Origin: Helicoverpa zea
Taxonomy: Eukaryota > Arthropoda > Insecta > Lepidoptera > Noctuidae
Direction of reading: 5' to 3'
NCBI RefSeq assembly: GCF_022581195.2
Contig: NC_061467.1
Coordinates: 6,014,001-6,078,000 of the forward strand
DNA: 64,000 nucleotides
Position numbers and translations under genes: made by a program. The notes under the pieces were generated by a model that did not search any database, was not told the origin of the DNA, and was given only the letters and a program-made list of their open reading frames with translations. Of this stretch, positions 34,330 to 47,200 are shown in pieces; the first letter of the stretch is position 1, and each line of letters begins with the position of its first letter.

Positions 34330-37275
34330 TTATGGGAAATAAGCGGAGACAGGTGTTGCTCGATATGTTGATCCTCGTGTGGATTTCTTTTCCCTGTAGT
34401 TCACTTTAGGTAGATTAGTATTCATATTTTCCTTGCCTGTTTGACTTGGCGGATTGCTGGACTTGGTTTTCGTATCTGCAGAATTCAATAATAATTTATA
34501 ACATTTACGATATTATACATACATAAACCATATGATAATTAAGATTGTCTTTAATTTACCTTTTCCAGTTTGATTTTTTGTTTCAGATGGCTGTAAATAC
34601 TTTGGGTCAAGTCCAACTTTGGTAACTCTTTCCTGCATTGCTGGTCCTGGAGATTCTTCTAAATTTGATGCTCTACAAAATAAATAAATTATGTAAAAAT
34701 AAACAAGGTGAACATTTAAATATATCATTAAAATGGTCAAGTGCGCATCGGTTTTTCTAAACTACCACGCCACTAAATGCGATTTGATCAAAATACTTAC
34801 GATTTGGATGTCCCATAGAAGTCAATAGATTCTTCAGTCAAGCCCTGAGATGACTCAGTATGGTTATTATTTCTAGAAATAAAGTATGGCGTCGAACTAG
34901 TTGCAGTTTGAAAGCCGAGGCGTTTGTTTGGTGCTGAATCTGTTGGCTCTACATTATCCAATTTTTTATGAAGCCATTGAATAACTGAAAAAGTTATTTA
35001 AGGTATGAGTAACAAGGGTTAAGCGAAATTAAATTAAAACGTAATATGTAAAGGATTGATGAATCTCACCCATATTATTATTCTTGATAGTTTCATCTTT
35101 CTCTTTGAGAGCTTTTTCATTTGCTTCAGACTTTTCCTTTAAATCATGCAGTTCACTTTGTAGTTTGTCCATGCACTGGTTAGTGTTATTGAATTTTTCC
35201 TTCCATTCTTCTAATTCCTTTGTATTGCGTTCAATTACTTTCTCCTGTTCTAATGCTATAGCAGTTCTGCATAACAACTAAAAGAATAAAAAAGGTGACG
35301 GATTTTACTGGCAAGTTATTTCTCTAAGGCTAATATAATCAGAAGCAAAGTATTCTGAGACAGATAATAAAAGTGATAAGTTAAACAAACTAGCCACAAT
35401 ACCTTTTCCTTCATTTCAATGAGGTCAGTATTTTGTTTTGATATGATTTGGTTAGCCTTGAGAAGCTGCTCTGATGTTGACTGAACAGCATCATTATTTC
35501 TTTTAACAAGTGACTCACTCAATGCCAATCGTTCCTCTAGACTAGACTGTGGAGAAAGAAAAATAAAAGTAACTTCTAAACTTTTTCATAAATATATGCT
35601 ATTTTTAGTTAGTTGTTTTATTTAAATGAAAAACGAACCTTTTCTTTTTTGGCAATCTGCAGAGAATTATTCAAGTCCTTTATAACTTCTGTGTTGTCTT
35701 TCAATGTCTGAAAAACAAAATATTATCAGTCAGGTTGAGATACGGGAAAGTAGTTTTTTCACAGCAAGCAATGGAATTACCTTTTCTAAATAAACACATT
35801 TGGAATTTAACTGTTGATACTGTTTATCTTTCTCTAATAAATCCTTTTCTAATGAAGCATTTTTAGCTTTTAGTGTAGCTACTTCAATATGCGTCTTTTG
35901 AACTTCTTTTTCTAACATGTTCAAGCACTGAATTTTTTCACTGAAACAAACAATAATATTACAGCAACTTCAATATGTAAAAAAAAAGATATATTTTGTG
36001 ATGAGATGAATTAAGTTATAAGAAGACGAAAAATTGGCAGATATACCTTAATTGATTTTCTAACCGATCAATGTTATCACGCAATTGTTTGCAACGAGAG
36101 TTAATTTCTTCTGTTTGCTTGTCTTTTTTGGTGAGATTTTCCTGATATGAGGCAAGCTGTGTCTTCAGATTTAGTTCAGCATTTTGTTGCCATAGCATTT
36201 TATCCTGTAACATTTTTTTACAAAAATATAACAATGGCACTCCCCACCTTATTATAAAACGTGGTTAAGAAGTACCTGCTTTAGTCCACTGATCTTGTTC
36301 GGGACGGTGGTTTAAAGAAGGTACAAAAGCGGGTATTTTTTTAAAACAATGTGTAAGGTGGAAAACGTCGCACAAAAATAAGCCTATTAAAGTAGTACCT
36401 TAGTCATATTTTCTCTCTCTTGTTTCAAAGTTTCTCTAAATTCTATCTCATATTTCAACTTGTCCTCTTCCATTCTTGTAAGAGTATGTGTCAGATCATG
36501 AATCTTTCGTTCCATATTCAAACACTTCTCATTTAATACTGCCTCATTACTCATTGCAGAACTTTTATATGAAGATAAACTTTTCTGTAAGAAAGAATAG
36601 CTTTTGATAAGTTACTTAGTATTTTTTTTTATATTTGATATTTTTAGTATCATACCTTCAAGCTAATGATAGTGTCAGCCATGTGTTGTTTGATATCCAC
36701 ATCTGTAGCAGGGCCAGTCTTCAATGATAAATGCACTAGTCTTTTAAATTCATTATGCTCTACTACTTCCAAATAATACTGTACTGGGTTTTTCTGTTGC
36801 ATTATCAAGAACCTGAAAAGACAGCCTTTTTAGAAATATACATCACAAATTCAACTTACACAAATCCACAGTCAAAATTTGGTTTATGTTTACAATTACT
36901 TTTATAACTTTACTAACATGTTGTTTGAAGCACATTGCTGAAGCAGTCTAACCAGTTGTGATGGGAAATTATCAAAATCCACCAGAAGGCCTTGTTGTTT
37001 TTTCAAATCTTCATAGTCCAAGCGTGTTATAGTCAGCACACATAAAAACAAGGGGTCTTCGTCGTCGGATAAAGATATTCGCTGTAATTAAATACTTGAG
37101 TATTATACATACAGGCATGTTGTTAATTTCATAAAAGTTCTTAATACACATAACTTACCAGAGTATCCGTTTCAAAAAGTTTGTCAATTGTTACAGTTAC
37201 ATCTTTCCTGCAGTCTTCAAAACCCCTTTTAAAAGTAATATAATATTTGTCTTTGTGAAACGTTTTATAAGCCAT
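34330..37275 (-). CDS. Sas-6: Spindle assembly abnormal protein 6 (SAS-6), centriole cartwheel protein
   Basis: SAS-6 dimers assemble into the nine-spoked cartwheel that templates centrioles. Twelve exons join in frame to 601 residues: 37275-37159, 37081-36918, 36812-36656, 36584-36399, 36204-36047, 35940-35781, 35707-35639, 35546-35403, 35277-35070, 34984-34801, 34672-34560 and 34475-34330. The N-terminal head (about 1-146) has the family blocks DDEDPLFLCVLTITRLDYED, QQGLLVDFDNFPSQLVRLLQ and EHNEFKRLVHLSLK. Phe116 matches the hydrophobic head-to-head knob (Phe131 in human SAS-6). Residues about 147-450 are a heptad-rich coiled coil, the spoke. VIQWLHKKLDN (about 455-465) matches the conserved end of the coil. 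The tail is Ser/Pro/Thr-rich and ends ATPVSAYFP. Length lies between fly (about 470) and human (657). The gene is head-to-head with RPA2. Exon 7 has a weak donor (GTTCGT). Confidence 0.94.
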
Positions 37276-37621
37276 TTTAAAATAACTATCTCCTACATTT
37301 ATTTCCTTAATTAAAAGCAAATAAATTCAACTTCAATCGACAAAACCAAGCAAAACAAACGGCAACAAACGCAACAATCGAAATCAATCAAATCCAAAAT
37401 GACATATGACAGCAAAGTTGCGGTGTCAATGTCAAAATAAAATTCCCGCTCTCGCCGTTTAACGACCTGTTGAAACTTGTCAAAAGTGATTCTGCTTTTG
37501 CTATTTCTAATTTCTTTTCCCCAGCATTCATTCCTATTTCCGTGTTTTGGAATCAAAAAGAATAACACAACAGTCTTTAAAGCAGTCCAATCCATTAAGT
37601 GTACTTGATTATTTCCTCAAC
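37276..37621. promoter_or_regulatory. Shared divergent promoter of SAS-6 and RPA2
   Basis: Only 346 bp separate the two start codons. TTCCCGC at 37443-37449 fits the E2F core TTSSCGC, within AAATTCCCGCTCTCGCCG. No TATA box is placed convincingly on either side. An E2F-type site would suit two S-phase/cell-cycle genes, but this is inferred from the motif alone. Confidence 0.6.
37443..37449 (+). promoter_or_regulatory. E2F-like site
   Basis: The sequence TTCCCGC matches the E2F/DP consensus core. It lies in the middle of the divergent SAS-6/RPA2 promoter. A 7-base match can occur by chance. Confidence 0.4.
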
Positions 37622-38944
37622 ATGTGGAATGGTAAGTAATGCTTGCATCCACAACAAGTGCCGGTACCAGCAACTAAACTAGTTATATCAATGGAAATTA
37701 TTGTTTAGATCAATCTGCAGTCGGCGGAGGGTTTTTCAACTCTCCTAACCAATTCGGAAACGTTAACACCCCAAACCAGGCACAGAAAACAGTGAGTAAT
37801 TAACATTGATTGCTGGTATGTATAAGCATTTTAAGAATTGCAGCTTATAAAATTATTTTTGTTGTATTAGGGTCGTAGAGCATCACGAACAGCACCAATT
37901 GTGATAAGGCAGGCTCTCCACTGTGGTGACGATGGGGTGAAGATATGGGGAACAGAAATCCAGATAGTTTCCATTGTGGCTCGTGTCAGAAACATTAGAA
38001 TGCAAAGTACCAAAATTACATACACAATACAAGATATAACAGGCAGGATGAGAGCTGTGCTATGGCTGGACCAGGAAGCAGCTGATGATGATGTAAGTTA
38101 TAAGCAACTCAAGAACTAAATGAACTCTATGTGCAAGTAATTAAATACAAAGTAACTAATCAGAAATTTTAATTCTGCAGGATAAGGCCACACCAAAGGT
38201 ACAAGTGAATGACTATATACAAGTTTATGGGTCTGTGAAGACCAACAAAGGAAAGAAAGTAATAATGACATTCAAAATAATGCCAATAACAGATGTTAAT
38301 GCAATCACATTCCACTATCTACACTGCATCCAAAATAGGCTGAAAATGGAAGCTGACTCTAAGAAGGTAACAAAATAAACTTATATATCCATTCTGCTTA
38401 GAGCTTCAGCGTCTATATATTACCTTAATTTTTATATAACTCATAAGATCCTTCAATCATCGAAAAATGAGAGTAAATAGCCTATGTAGTTTCTCCTTGA
38501 TCTGTTTGGATTTAACTATTTCAGGTCAAACTTTATGATATACAAACAATATAATATTTCTTATAGGAAAAGAAGGATAACAATAACTCAGCATTCACAA
38601 GTGGGTTGCCAGCGAATTCCATGGTTGGAGTGACAGAAAATGCTGGACCCGTGAATGGCCTCAACCCAAGACAAATGATGGTGTTCAATCTTATAAGAGC
38701 TTCTACCATGGAGCAGGGTATCAGTAAAGAGGATATGTATGCAAATGTGAAGGATCGCATGTCTCATGTTGAGTTTGAGTAAGTTGATATTTCACCTTCT
38801 TGCTTGATTTTAATAAAGCGGCCTGAACAACAGAGCCTAATCATGTTTTCTTTTTTCAGGAATATCTTGGAGTGGATGTGCTGTGAAGGTCATATCTATT
38901 CCACAATTGATGAAGAACATTATCGTGCTACAGATGCTTTCTAA
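37622..38944 (+). CDS. RPA2: Replication protein A 32-kDa subunit (RPA2)
   Basis: The middle subunit of the RPA heterotrimer, which coats single-stranded DNA in replication and repair. Six exons join in frame to 265 residues (human 270): 37622-37631, 37709-37791, 37871-38092, 38181-38366, 38567-38778 and 38860-38944. The first coding exon is only 10 nt. The Gly/Asn/Ser-rich N-terminus (QSAVGGGFFNSPNQFGNV) corresponds to the phosphorylated tail of RPA2. The OB fold (about 40-165) shows APIVIRQAL, GTEIQIVSIVARVRNIRMQS, KITYTIQDITGRMRAVLW and VNDYIQVYGSVKTNKGKK. The C-terminal winged helix (about 200-265) carries GLNPRQMMVFNLIRAS and ILEWMCCEGHIYSTIDEEHY. The product ends RATDAF. It converges on boca, with 381 bp between stop codons. 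Confidence 0.96.
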
Positions 38945-39325
38945 GGATTTTGGCAGCTTTTGTTACACAATTCTTTTAATTACTGTTATACATATATTAT
39001 ACCACCAAACACTGATTAGTTTTTAATTAATTAAAAAGTCTTATTGGAAAAAGTTTTTATTTTATCCATTTCTTAAACTGAGCTACTGGAATGAAAGAAG
39101 AAATTCATAAAATAATATTTTATATTTACAAAGTAATCATGCACTTCAAAATAAACATCTTTGATTTAATATCAACTGGTAGTAAAATAAATAGGTATGA
39201 GATTTATCAGCTCTATATTTTGTTTTATAAATAGCATTTCATTTGAGATAGTGTATCTGTTACACTTATGACTGAGTAAAAATATGCACAACTTTATTAT
39301 GCTATTTACAACTTTTGGTTCAATA
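38945..39325. terminator. Convergent 3' region of RPA2 and boca
   Basis: The 381 bp between the two stop codons must contain both polyadenylation regions. AATAAA-type words are present on both strands (for example ATAAACATC near 39153 on plus, and TTTATT near 39293 as the minus-strand signal). I see nothing else. Confidence 0.45.
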
Positions 39326-40108
39326 TTATAATTCATCACGGACAGACTTATTTTTGATGTCAGGCTTCTTGCCTGGGTATGTTTGACTTTCTAGCTGGAC
39401 TTCTTTCAACTCTTCCTGCTCTAAAAGAAATTCTTTAGCAGTCCATGCCTGTGATCCATCTTTGAACATAAATATGGCTCTGTCATCATCTACAAGGTAT
39501 CTGAAACCAATAAATATATCAATTTAGAGTATGAACAAAAGATATTACTGTAATGTGCTCAGAAGTACATAATTTAATCTTCAAGTTGTTTGGTTTAATA
39601 GGGGCTACTAACCTTTCCACCTGAATATGGTTACTCCACAGACTAGTCTGCCATATCTTAGTTATCTCCTCAGTTCTAGCTCTAGATGGCTTGTTGGCTA
39701 CAGACACAAACATCATGAGAGTTTGTCCTTTCTTCGTCTGTTCCAAGACTTTACCAGGATCAGACATATCCAATTTGGTAAAATCTATCGATGGAGGCTT
39801 GCGAAGATGTTCTGGTAATTCATCGTCAGGCAAGGGATCTTCATCTTCTTCCCACTGATCAAAAAGTCTGAAACCAATAGGATGTTTAGCTGTTTGTTAG
39901 CTACGTTTGTATAAAATATAAAAGTGACACGTTATGATGCTGCTATTTTACATAGTGGAAATAAGATCGAATCATACCTTTCCATGTCCGCGTCAGAGAA
40001 ATCTCTAATGTCCTTTTTGGCCCAGTCTGGCTTTTCCTCATCTTTGGGCTTCTTAGCAATACTAACAGTAAAGCAAATTAAAAATACAAAAAGTATTGTT
40101 TTATTCAT
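39326..40108 (-). CDS. boca: LDL-receptor chaperone boca (MESD homologue)
   Basis: An ER-resident chaperone needed to fold the beta-propeller/EGF modules of LDLR-family receptors (arrow/LRP6, yolkless, megalin). Three exons join in frame to 186 residues: 40108-39978, 39867-39613 and 39500-39326. A signal peptide (MNKTILFVFLICFTVSIA) is followed by the family block KPDWAKKDIRDFSDADMERL and FDQWEEDEDPLPDDELPEHL. The core contains GQTLMMFVSVANKPSRARTE, ITKIWQTSLWSNHIQVERYL and DDDRAIFMFKDGSQAW. The protein ends in RDEL, an ER-retention signal of KDEL type. An in-frame upstream ATG at 40249 would add 47 residues before the signal peptide; I chose 40108 because the hydrophobic segment then begins at the N-terminus, as in the family. 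Confidence 0.96.
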
Positions 40109-41232
40109 AGTTGGCGAATTTAAAACTTTGCAGTTCAAGTTATGATACAATGATATATAACTAATAACAGCAAAAGAAGTGTTAGTGTCTACACGCCGGT
40201 GAGGCGGTGACCGATCGCAGCAGCTGTTTGACAGTTGTTGACTAACCACAGGATAAACACAGCTTGTTTTTATATAGCTTTCATAGCTCTAGCAAGCCAC
40301 TACAGTTCTGTCTCTATGGTATCAATCAAGAAGTTTATAGTTACTAAAGTGAAAGCTTCAACTGGGGCCCGATTCTCCTAAGTTAATAATGTCAAAATTG
40401 AATAGAAATCGAATCGCAATATGATCGCAATAGTAGTTTTAACCATATCGGGCATTCTGCTACTAATATAAGACCAATCGCATTCCAACGATATTCGATT
40501 GGTTTGCGATTGGTCTGCTGTTTTGGTGATTTTGGTCTAAACGTTAGTTTGTTCTACAATCATATTGCAATCGTAAATCATTTGCAGACAAAATGATTCA
40601 TTATTGAATGACAGAAAAGGATAAAAACGTTTATTTCAAAGAAAAAATAGCGGAATGCCACATACGCTTCAATCGTAATCGAGTCGTGATTGGATCGTAG
40701 TCGAATGTGAATCGAATGCCGCTTAAGTAAAATTAGGAGAATCGGGCCCCAGATAGCACGACAGCCATGCCTTGCGTGACCGTGTGCATGTGAAAAGGGC
40801 CTAACATCATTAATAGTTTCGGTTCCTGTAACAAATATTTTTGGTTGTCTATGGGTCGATTCAAAACGTCACGTCCAGCCAGCTTCGTTCGGTCATACAT
40901 AGGTTCGTTCGGTCGGTAGGTCGACTCGCGGCGAATGGTCAACTCAAAAATATTCACGTCACGAACGTTGAGTTGTCATCACGGGTGTTCGTAACGTGAA
41001 ATCATGATTTGAGTTCCTTTAATAAAATATTTTCTTCTACAGTATTTTTATATATTAATATTATATTCAGTTTATTCTAATTAGTAACAGTATTACAGTT
41101 TAAATTAATGTGTTTATTTAACCAATTACTTTGGCGATAGAAAATTTGGAGTCCAAGAAAGTGATAGTTTGTTACATAGCTAGCTCATACCTTACAGGAA
41201 ATCTTCGCTAGTGTTACAGTAGCGTAGGCAAC
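40109..41232. promoter_or_regulatory. Divergent region between boca and spinster
   Basis: This 1,124-bp space separates the two divergent start codons and must hold both promoters. A third of it is the inverted-repeat element at 40374-40750. The stretch at 40840-40990 is richer in CpG and contains repeated GTTCGTTCGGTC-like words. No core promoter element is clear. Confidence 0.5.
40374..40750. mobile_element. GGGCCC-ended inverted-repeat element, copy 2
   Basis: It starts GGGGCCCGATTCTCC and ends GGAGAATCGGGCCCC. It is nearly collinear with the copy at 13361-13735, including CGAATCGCAATATGATCG, CATTTGCAGACAAAATGATT and AGCGGAATGCCACATACG. The copies differ by point changes and by a short segment near the right end (AATGCCGCTTAAGTAAAATT is present here only). 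Confidence 0.85.
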
Positions 41233-44200
41233 ATGGACCAAAGTGGCATAACCCCGAACACTTCGAATCAGCAGCTTGTTATAAACAGTGATAATGAATC
41301 AGCCACTGCACTATTGCAAGAGAAGCAGACCAGGAGAAGAGAAAATCTAAGTGAAGTATCGTTCGCCGAATACATGACTGTCGGAATATTGTGTTTCGTC
41401 AATCTTATCAACTATATGGACAGATTCACCCTTGCTGGTAAGTTCAAATGCTTAACCACCTAGTTTCTATAAATTTCAAGAAAGCTATGCTAATCACGAT
41501 GCAAGCTTGCAATAGTTAACCTACTTGTTTTATGTAACTTTTGCCAGAATAGACTACAACGGCTAAGCACTGGAAGATTAGTGCCGGCTTTCAGCTTTTT
41601 TATTTACCGACTCACAGCCTTAGTTAACTTTCCAATTGACACATCCTATTAGAACCCTATGGGTTTTGCATTTGTTTTATTTATCTATGAATTTCATAAG
41701 CTGTCTGAAAATTCTTAGTGGATGCTTATAAAACAATTTTATCAACATTTTTTGGTTTTTAGTTCTAGCAGAAGTGTGTTATTGTTAATTAATAACATAG
41801 TAGTTGTTGTTGATAAGAGAAACAGTTAAAGCAATACAAATTCTAGTGGAATCTTAAAGTATTTGGTCTGATAGTTCACTGTGCTTATAACTGGGAAATT
41901 AAGAATTGCCTTGTGAATATGTGATACCTCAAATAACACTTTTTGAATATTAAATTAAATAAGTTCATAGACTCTAACTTTGTAATACAAACTCTTTGTG
42001 CTAGAAATGTTTGGTTGCCAAATTATATTTTAGTAACAAAAGATAAGCTGGAAATCTTATCTGCAAAAAAATAAGTGCCTTTTAGTTGCATAATCTATAA
42101 AGGTTTTATCAAATGACATTGGCTTATCTGCGAATTAGCTACAATGGTATTGTGGAAAAATAGGCACTATTAATAAAAACATTTGATTTTATTTTAAAAC
42201 AAATGATTTAATCAGCCGGTGTCTACAACAAACTGCTGTCTAAGAGACACAAGAACAATACTAAATTCAATTAAATATTTAAGCTAGGTAATGATCTTGA
42301 CCTGGTTTAAGTTCAAATATTTTAACAACAAATAATTCAGTAGCTTCTGCAGTTACTCATTTTAGAAGAGAAACTAACTGATTTATAAACTTAAGCTATA
42401 ATATAACTTGAAACTTTGCATAGGGATTTCCTTACAACATAGCAGAAGGGAACACCAGTCAGGCTAAAACAATGCAAAAGTAGCCATTTTTTTAAGTTAT
42501 GCAAATGAAATTCTTTTAAATTAACTTGAAACCAAGATGCAGGTAAAAGTAAGTAAAATAAGATTTTTAGACATGAACTTAAAACCAAATCAAACAATTC
42601 ATTTATTTGTGACTAGCTGAACCCGCGAACTTCGTATCGTTTAAACCTTCCCTGGGCCTCTACAAACATTTTAAAACTAAAAAAAGCCAAATCGGTCCAG
42701 CCGTTCTCGAGTTTTAGTCAGACTCACGAACAGCAATTCATTTTTATATATAAGATTTACACATTCTACATACTAACAATGTCCATATTATTATTATTTC
42801 TTGCAATCAATGTCCGCATTATGTTATGTCTATTTCTTATTGATAGTTATACAATGTGTTTAGAATAGCTGGAGTAAGCACTTTGATAACATGCTGTTTG
42901 TATAATAACTTAGACCAGCGGTTCCCGAATTCTTTTGGCTTCGGAACCCTTTTCGTTTCACCATTTTTCGGCGGAACCTTAGCAGTAAACTAAATAAGTA
43001 AATACACTTAGGTACGGCTCGTAGCGTATGGTAGCGCACCAAATGGTTATATGGTTAGAGGCATATTCAGTATACTCAGGCGTAGCATGGCTATCTGCCA
43101 CACGGGCCAGAAAACAATTTAGCCGCCCTTGACTTTGTGTATTATGTGAATAGTTTTCAGTTTGAAGACAGACAAAGTAAACGCAAAAAGAAATAGATTG
43201 GGTTTGTACAGGTGCGAGGCGAGCGAGCGCGATTTTTTTTTTACTAAAAGAAGAAGTTCCAAGCACCCGCTAGCATTGAAAGACATTCAGAGGTAGCCGG
43301 TACGGCGAGCGAAGCGAGCGCGATTTTTTTTTTAGTTTAATTACCTACACAAAATAAACAAAACCACTGTAAATTAATAAGGTCTCAAAAAGTACAATAT
43401 TCACACAAAAAAGCATATGCAAATGAGTAAGAAGCAGCTAGCGAAGAAAGCGCCATTGCTTTTTTTGAATCAGAGGGATAAAAAATAAACATCAAAGGAA
43501 ACCTCGACGGAAGAGCGCAAAATTTTTTCGGTGTTGGATACCAATTAAACGAACATAAAAGCATCACACGTAACATGGAGTCGCGAGCGTTGCGAGCGCG
43601 AAGCGAGCGCGAAATTTTCGGATTCATGGAGGTGCAAAAATAGGAAATAATTTTTAACCTTTGATTCATGGTAAAAATAGACACTGAAAATACTCGTATG
43701 CCGTGTCATTTCACGTCCTAACAAATGTATGAAAACGTATAATCCTGGCGATGAAATAAGCCCAAAAAATGTGGTGATTTTTTACCTACTTTGCCGATTT
43801 CCAAAGACCGGGAGGTATTAAGTTAATCTACAATTTGTAAAAAACTGAATTAAATTATCTGCTGCCGTGGCCACCTACATGGTGCCTAAATGGAATTTTG
43901 GAATCCAATATTTAAACAATTTAATTGAAAATAAATAATAATTTAATATTGTTAAAAGTGAAACGATTTACCATATGGAAATCTTGAATTTTCCACGGAA
44001 CCCCTGAGGGCCTGTCACGGAACCTCAGGGTTCCGCGGAACCCCATTTGGGAACCGCTGACTTAGACTGCAGCTCAGGCCCCATTAGCATTAAATATGCA
44101 TGTCAGCGAGTTGCATCCATATCTTTGACAAGCGGATATGGCTTAAATCATCTTTATTAACTGTAATAAATATAACACATAGATGTTTATTAATCATGTA

Positions 44201-47200
44201 ATGTTTTTAATCGTCTTGCTAAGATTACAAACGAAATCATCTGGGATAAGCATAATAGCTCGCGACATATAAACTTATGTACCTATTTATAAAATTATTA
44301 CGAAGTGGACTGCACCACAAAATGCGTATTTATATTGTGACTGCACTGTCAAAACTTTTACCAGCAAAACTGACTTTCGAAAATCAGAATTAAAGCGGTG
44401 AAGTGCGAGTCGGAATCACGCAAACAGGGTTCCGTACTCACCCGTATTTATAAAACGCCCAAAAATCACTTTTGTTGCATGGGCAGGGCGCCCCCTTAAA
44501 TAATTTTAAGTTAGGTTTTCAGTATTTGTTTATAGCAGCGAAAAAATGCAAACTATCTATCATGGTTTATGAGGTACAGTCTGATGCCAGACAGCCAGTG
44601 ATACAGCCGTTTCACCTTTTGCGTACGGAACCCGTAATTAAAAAACGAAATATAAATTGCTAGAGAGAGATTACTAATAAACTTTTTCAAACTTTTTCTT
44701 TACTTTAATTCTTCGTAGGTATCTGTTTCGTTTTTATGTCGATTTCAACGTTTTTTCTAACGTCCTTGTTACACGTTAATATAGTGGGGAACTGGAGACG
44801 GGCACGCGACCACTATTTACGCATTGGATTTCTAATTTATAAATATGGTCATAATTTAATTAGGTACTTGGGTAAATACAGGTAAACAATAATGTTGGCT
44901 GTTCTAGATACCTACGTTTGTCATTCAAATAATTGATTATTAATTACATTTTTGGTATGTATATTCAAAATAATGTCATAATCTAATCATAATTGATTTT
45001 ATTTACGCGAATCTAGGAGGTCGAAAATCGGATGATTCATGGAGATGAAATAGCCGCTCTAATATTAGTCACCTCTTTATACTTTTCATTAACCTCTCGC
45101 TTACATCTCTAACTGATGATGTAAAATGGTTCGTCATTGGTATTTTTCAAGGGCTTTGTTTAACCATAAACTATTTTTATCTTATCTTTACGAATGCCAA
45201 AACTCCCAGCTAAAAATATTCCATGGTAGATCTTATAGTTAACTAACAAGAGAATAATTTAAGTATTGTCATGTTTTTAAACAGGTTTCGATAATATTTT
45301 TGTACTACCTGGAAGTCCGATAAGTTTTTTGGATAAATATAAAACAACTCATATGAATGTTTACTAAGAATAAGTCTATACAGAGAGCATACCAATATCA
45401 TTACCTCTTATCTTAATTCTATTGGTGAAGTGTCCACTCCAGCATATTCAAGCAGGTGGGCCCACGTCTATATCTGTAATTATTCATTTGAAATAATAAG
45501 TGTTCAAAGAAGAAAGCCCACTTCCTTTTAGTCATTGTCATCCTTTTTGATTTCATTTGGATTCCTTCCATTTACACTGTTTTACCCTAACTGGTACTGT
45601 TTGAAGTCTTATACCTGTCTATGATACCGCTATAAATCAAAATATTTACTTATAACAATTTAAAAATCACAGAGAAAGTACACAGCTTGACACATCTTTG
45701 TCTTTGTTACATCAAAACATTTTGTGCGGTTGATGTTTTCATGTCGTCTTCCTGCGTCCGCGTCCAAGGCATGTTCTAAAATAGATTAATGAATAATCCT
45801 TTTTATCTTGGATGCATTTTCTTGTCGCTCGCTAGGTCGCTACTTAAAATTCCATGAGGAATCCTGTTACGAAATATATTCAAAACCCTGCTTATGTTAT
45901 GTAACATTTACATTTCGAGGTAAGCCAGGATTGATGTCAACGACTTTTTAAGTTTCAAAAGCGGCCAGGACCTTTAAAAGCCCACCAAGAACGATTGTAT
46001 ACGTGGGCAGTAAGAGCCTTTTAATGTGACGTAGTCTGGACAGGTTAGAGTTGTTCTGTCAATAACATTTTTGTCAAGGAATACAACGTGTTTCGTAAGT
46101 AATAGATGCGCGCTTCGAATGGTTATCGCCACTCGAAACATGGTCAGATAAGGTTAATCGCGTTTCTAAGGGTTTTTTAAAGTCGCTGTCGTCGTCGGTA
46201 CCACTTTTATATTTCCGTAATGTATACGCCTTTCTATGTTAAACAATTTGATAATAGTGTGTATTAGACGTCAATAAATTCTATGAATGAATGGTGGACG
46301 CCCAGGGTGTGTCGAAGTCACGTAATCGGAGAACTAATCTCCAGTGTCTACTCACGTGCGTGGGTTCTCATTCTTTACCGAATACAATGTAGCCATTTAA
46401 ATATGGAACAGGCATTATACTTAAATGTTTGTGGATTGGTTGGGAATTTGTTCGGATAAATATTAAATGTAGTAAGGTAATGGAGGACGCGTGATATCCC
46501 TTAATTAAATAGACTGGGAAAGATCTCACAGGTGTAAATTTTTCCTTTTTTATGCAACAGAACCCTAAAAAATTGTGTAGTAATATAGAGAAAACATTCG
46601 GTACCTAGTTTTTTGCTTACGTCAATAACCGCAAGCCAAAGAATATTTCGTCATTGACGCGATTACTGGAGGGTGCAGAGGGCTGATTTCCCCGGAGGGC
46701 AATTCACAATCTACCACCACAGTAACATGTTACAAATATTATTATCTTGATTAAAATCTAAGCAATCATCGAGCCCAATTTGTTTTGGACATCTTTAATT
46801 ATATCTGTTCTGTATTTCAGTAGGGGAGACCAGTGTCAATTTTATTTACTTCAAATAATGTAATAATTAGTGCGGTTTCATCTGTAGGTAACCATAGAGT
46901 ATGTAATTAGTATACTTTTTAAGTAACAATGCCAACCCATGCATTGCATTGTGGGTTATATTGACATATACAAATATGGACAAATATTTGGAAACTAATC
47001 AATAGGTCCCTAAATAGGCAATTAAGATAACTGTTATCTTAGTAATGTCATTTATTAATCATGCAGCGTTTTGTTTTCCTAATCTCGTGACCATTCACAA
47101 CGAAGATAAGAATTGCGCTACGCATTGTTTGTCTATCCACCTGTTTTTTACCGCATGTTGACTCATTCATTTGTAATCATGCGCATCATTAAGATATGTG

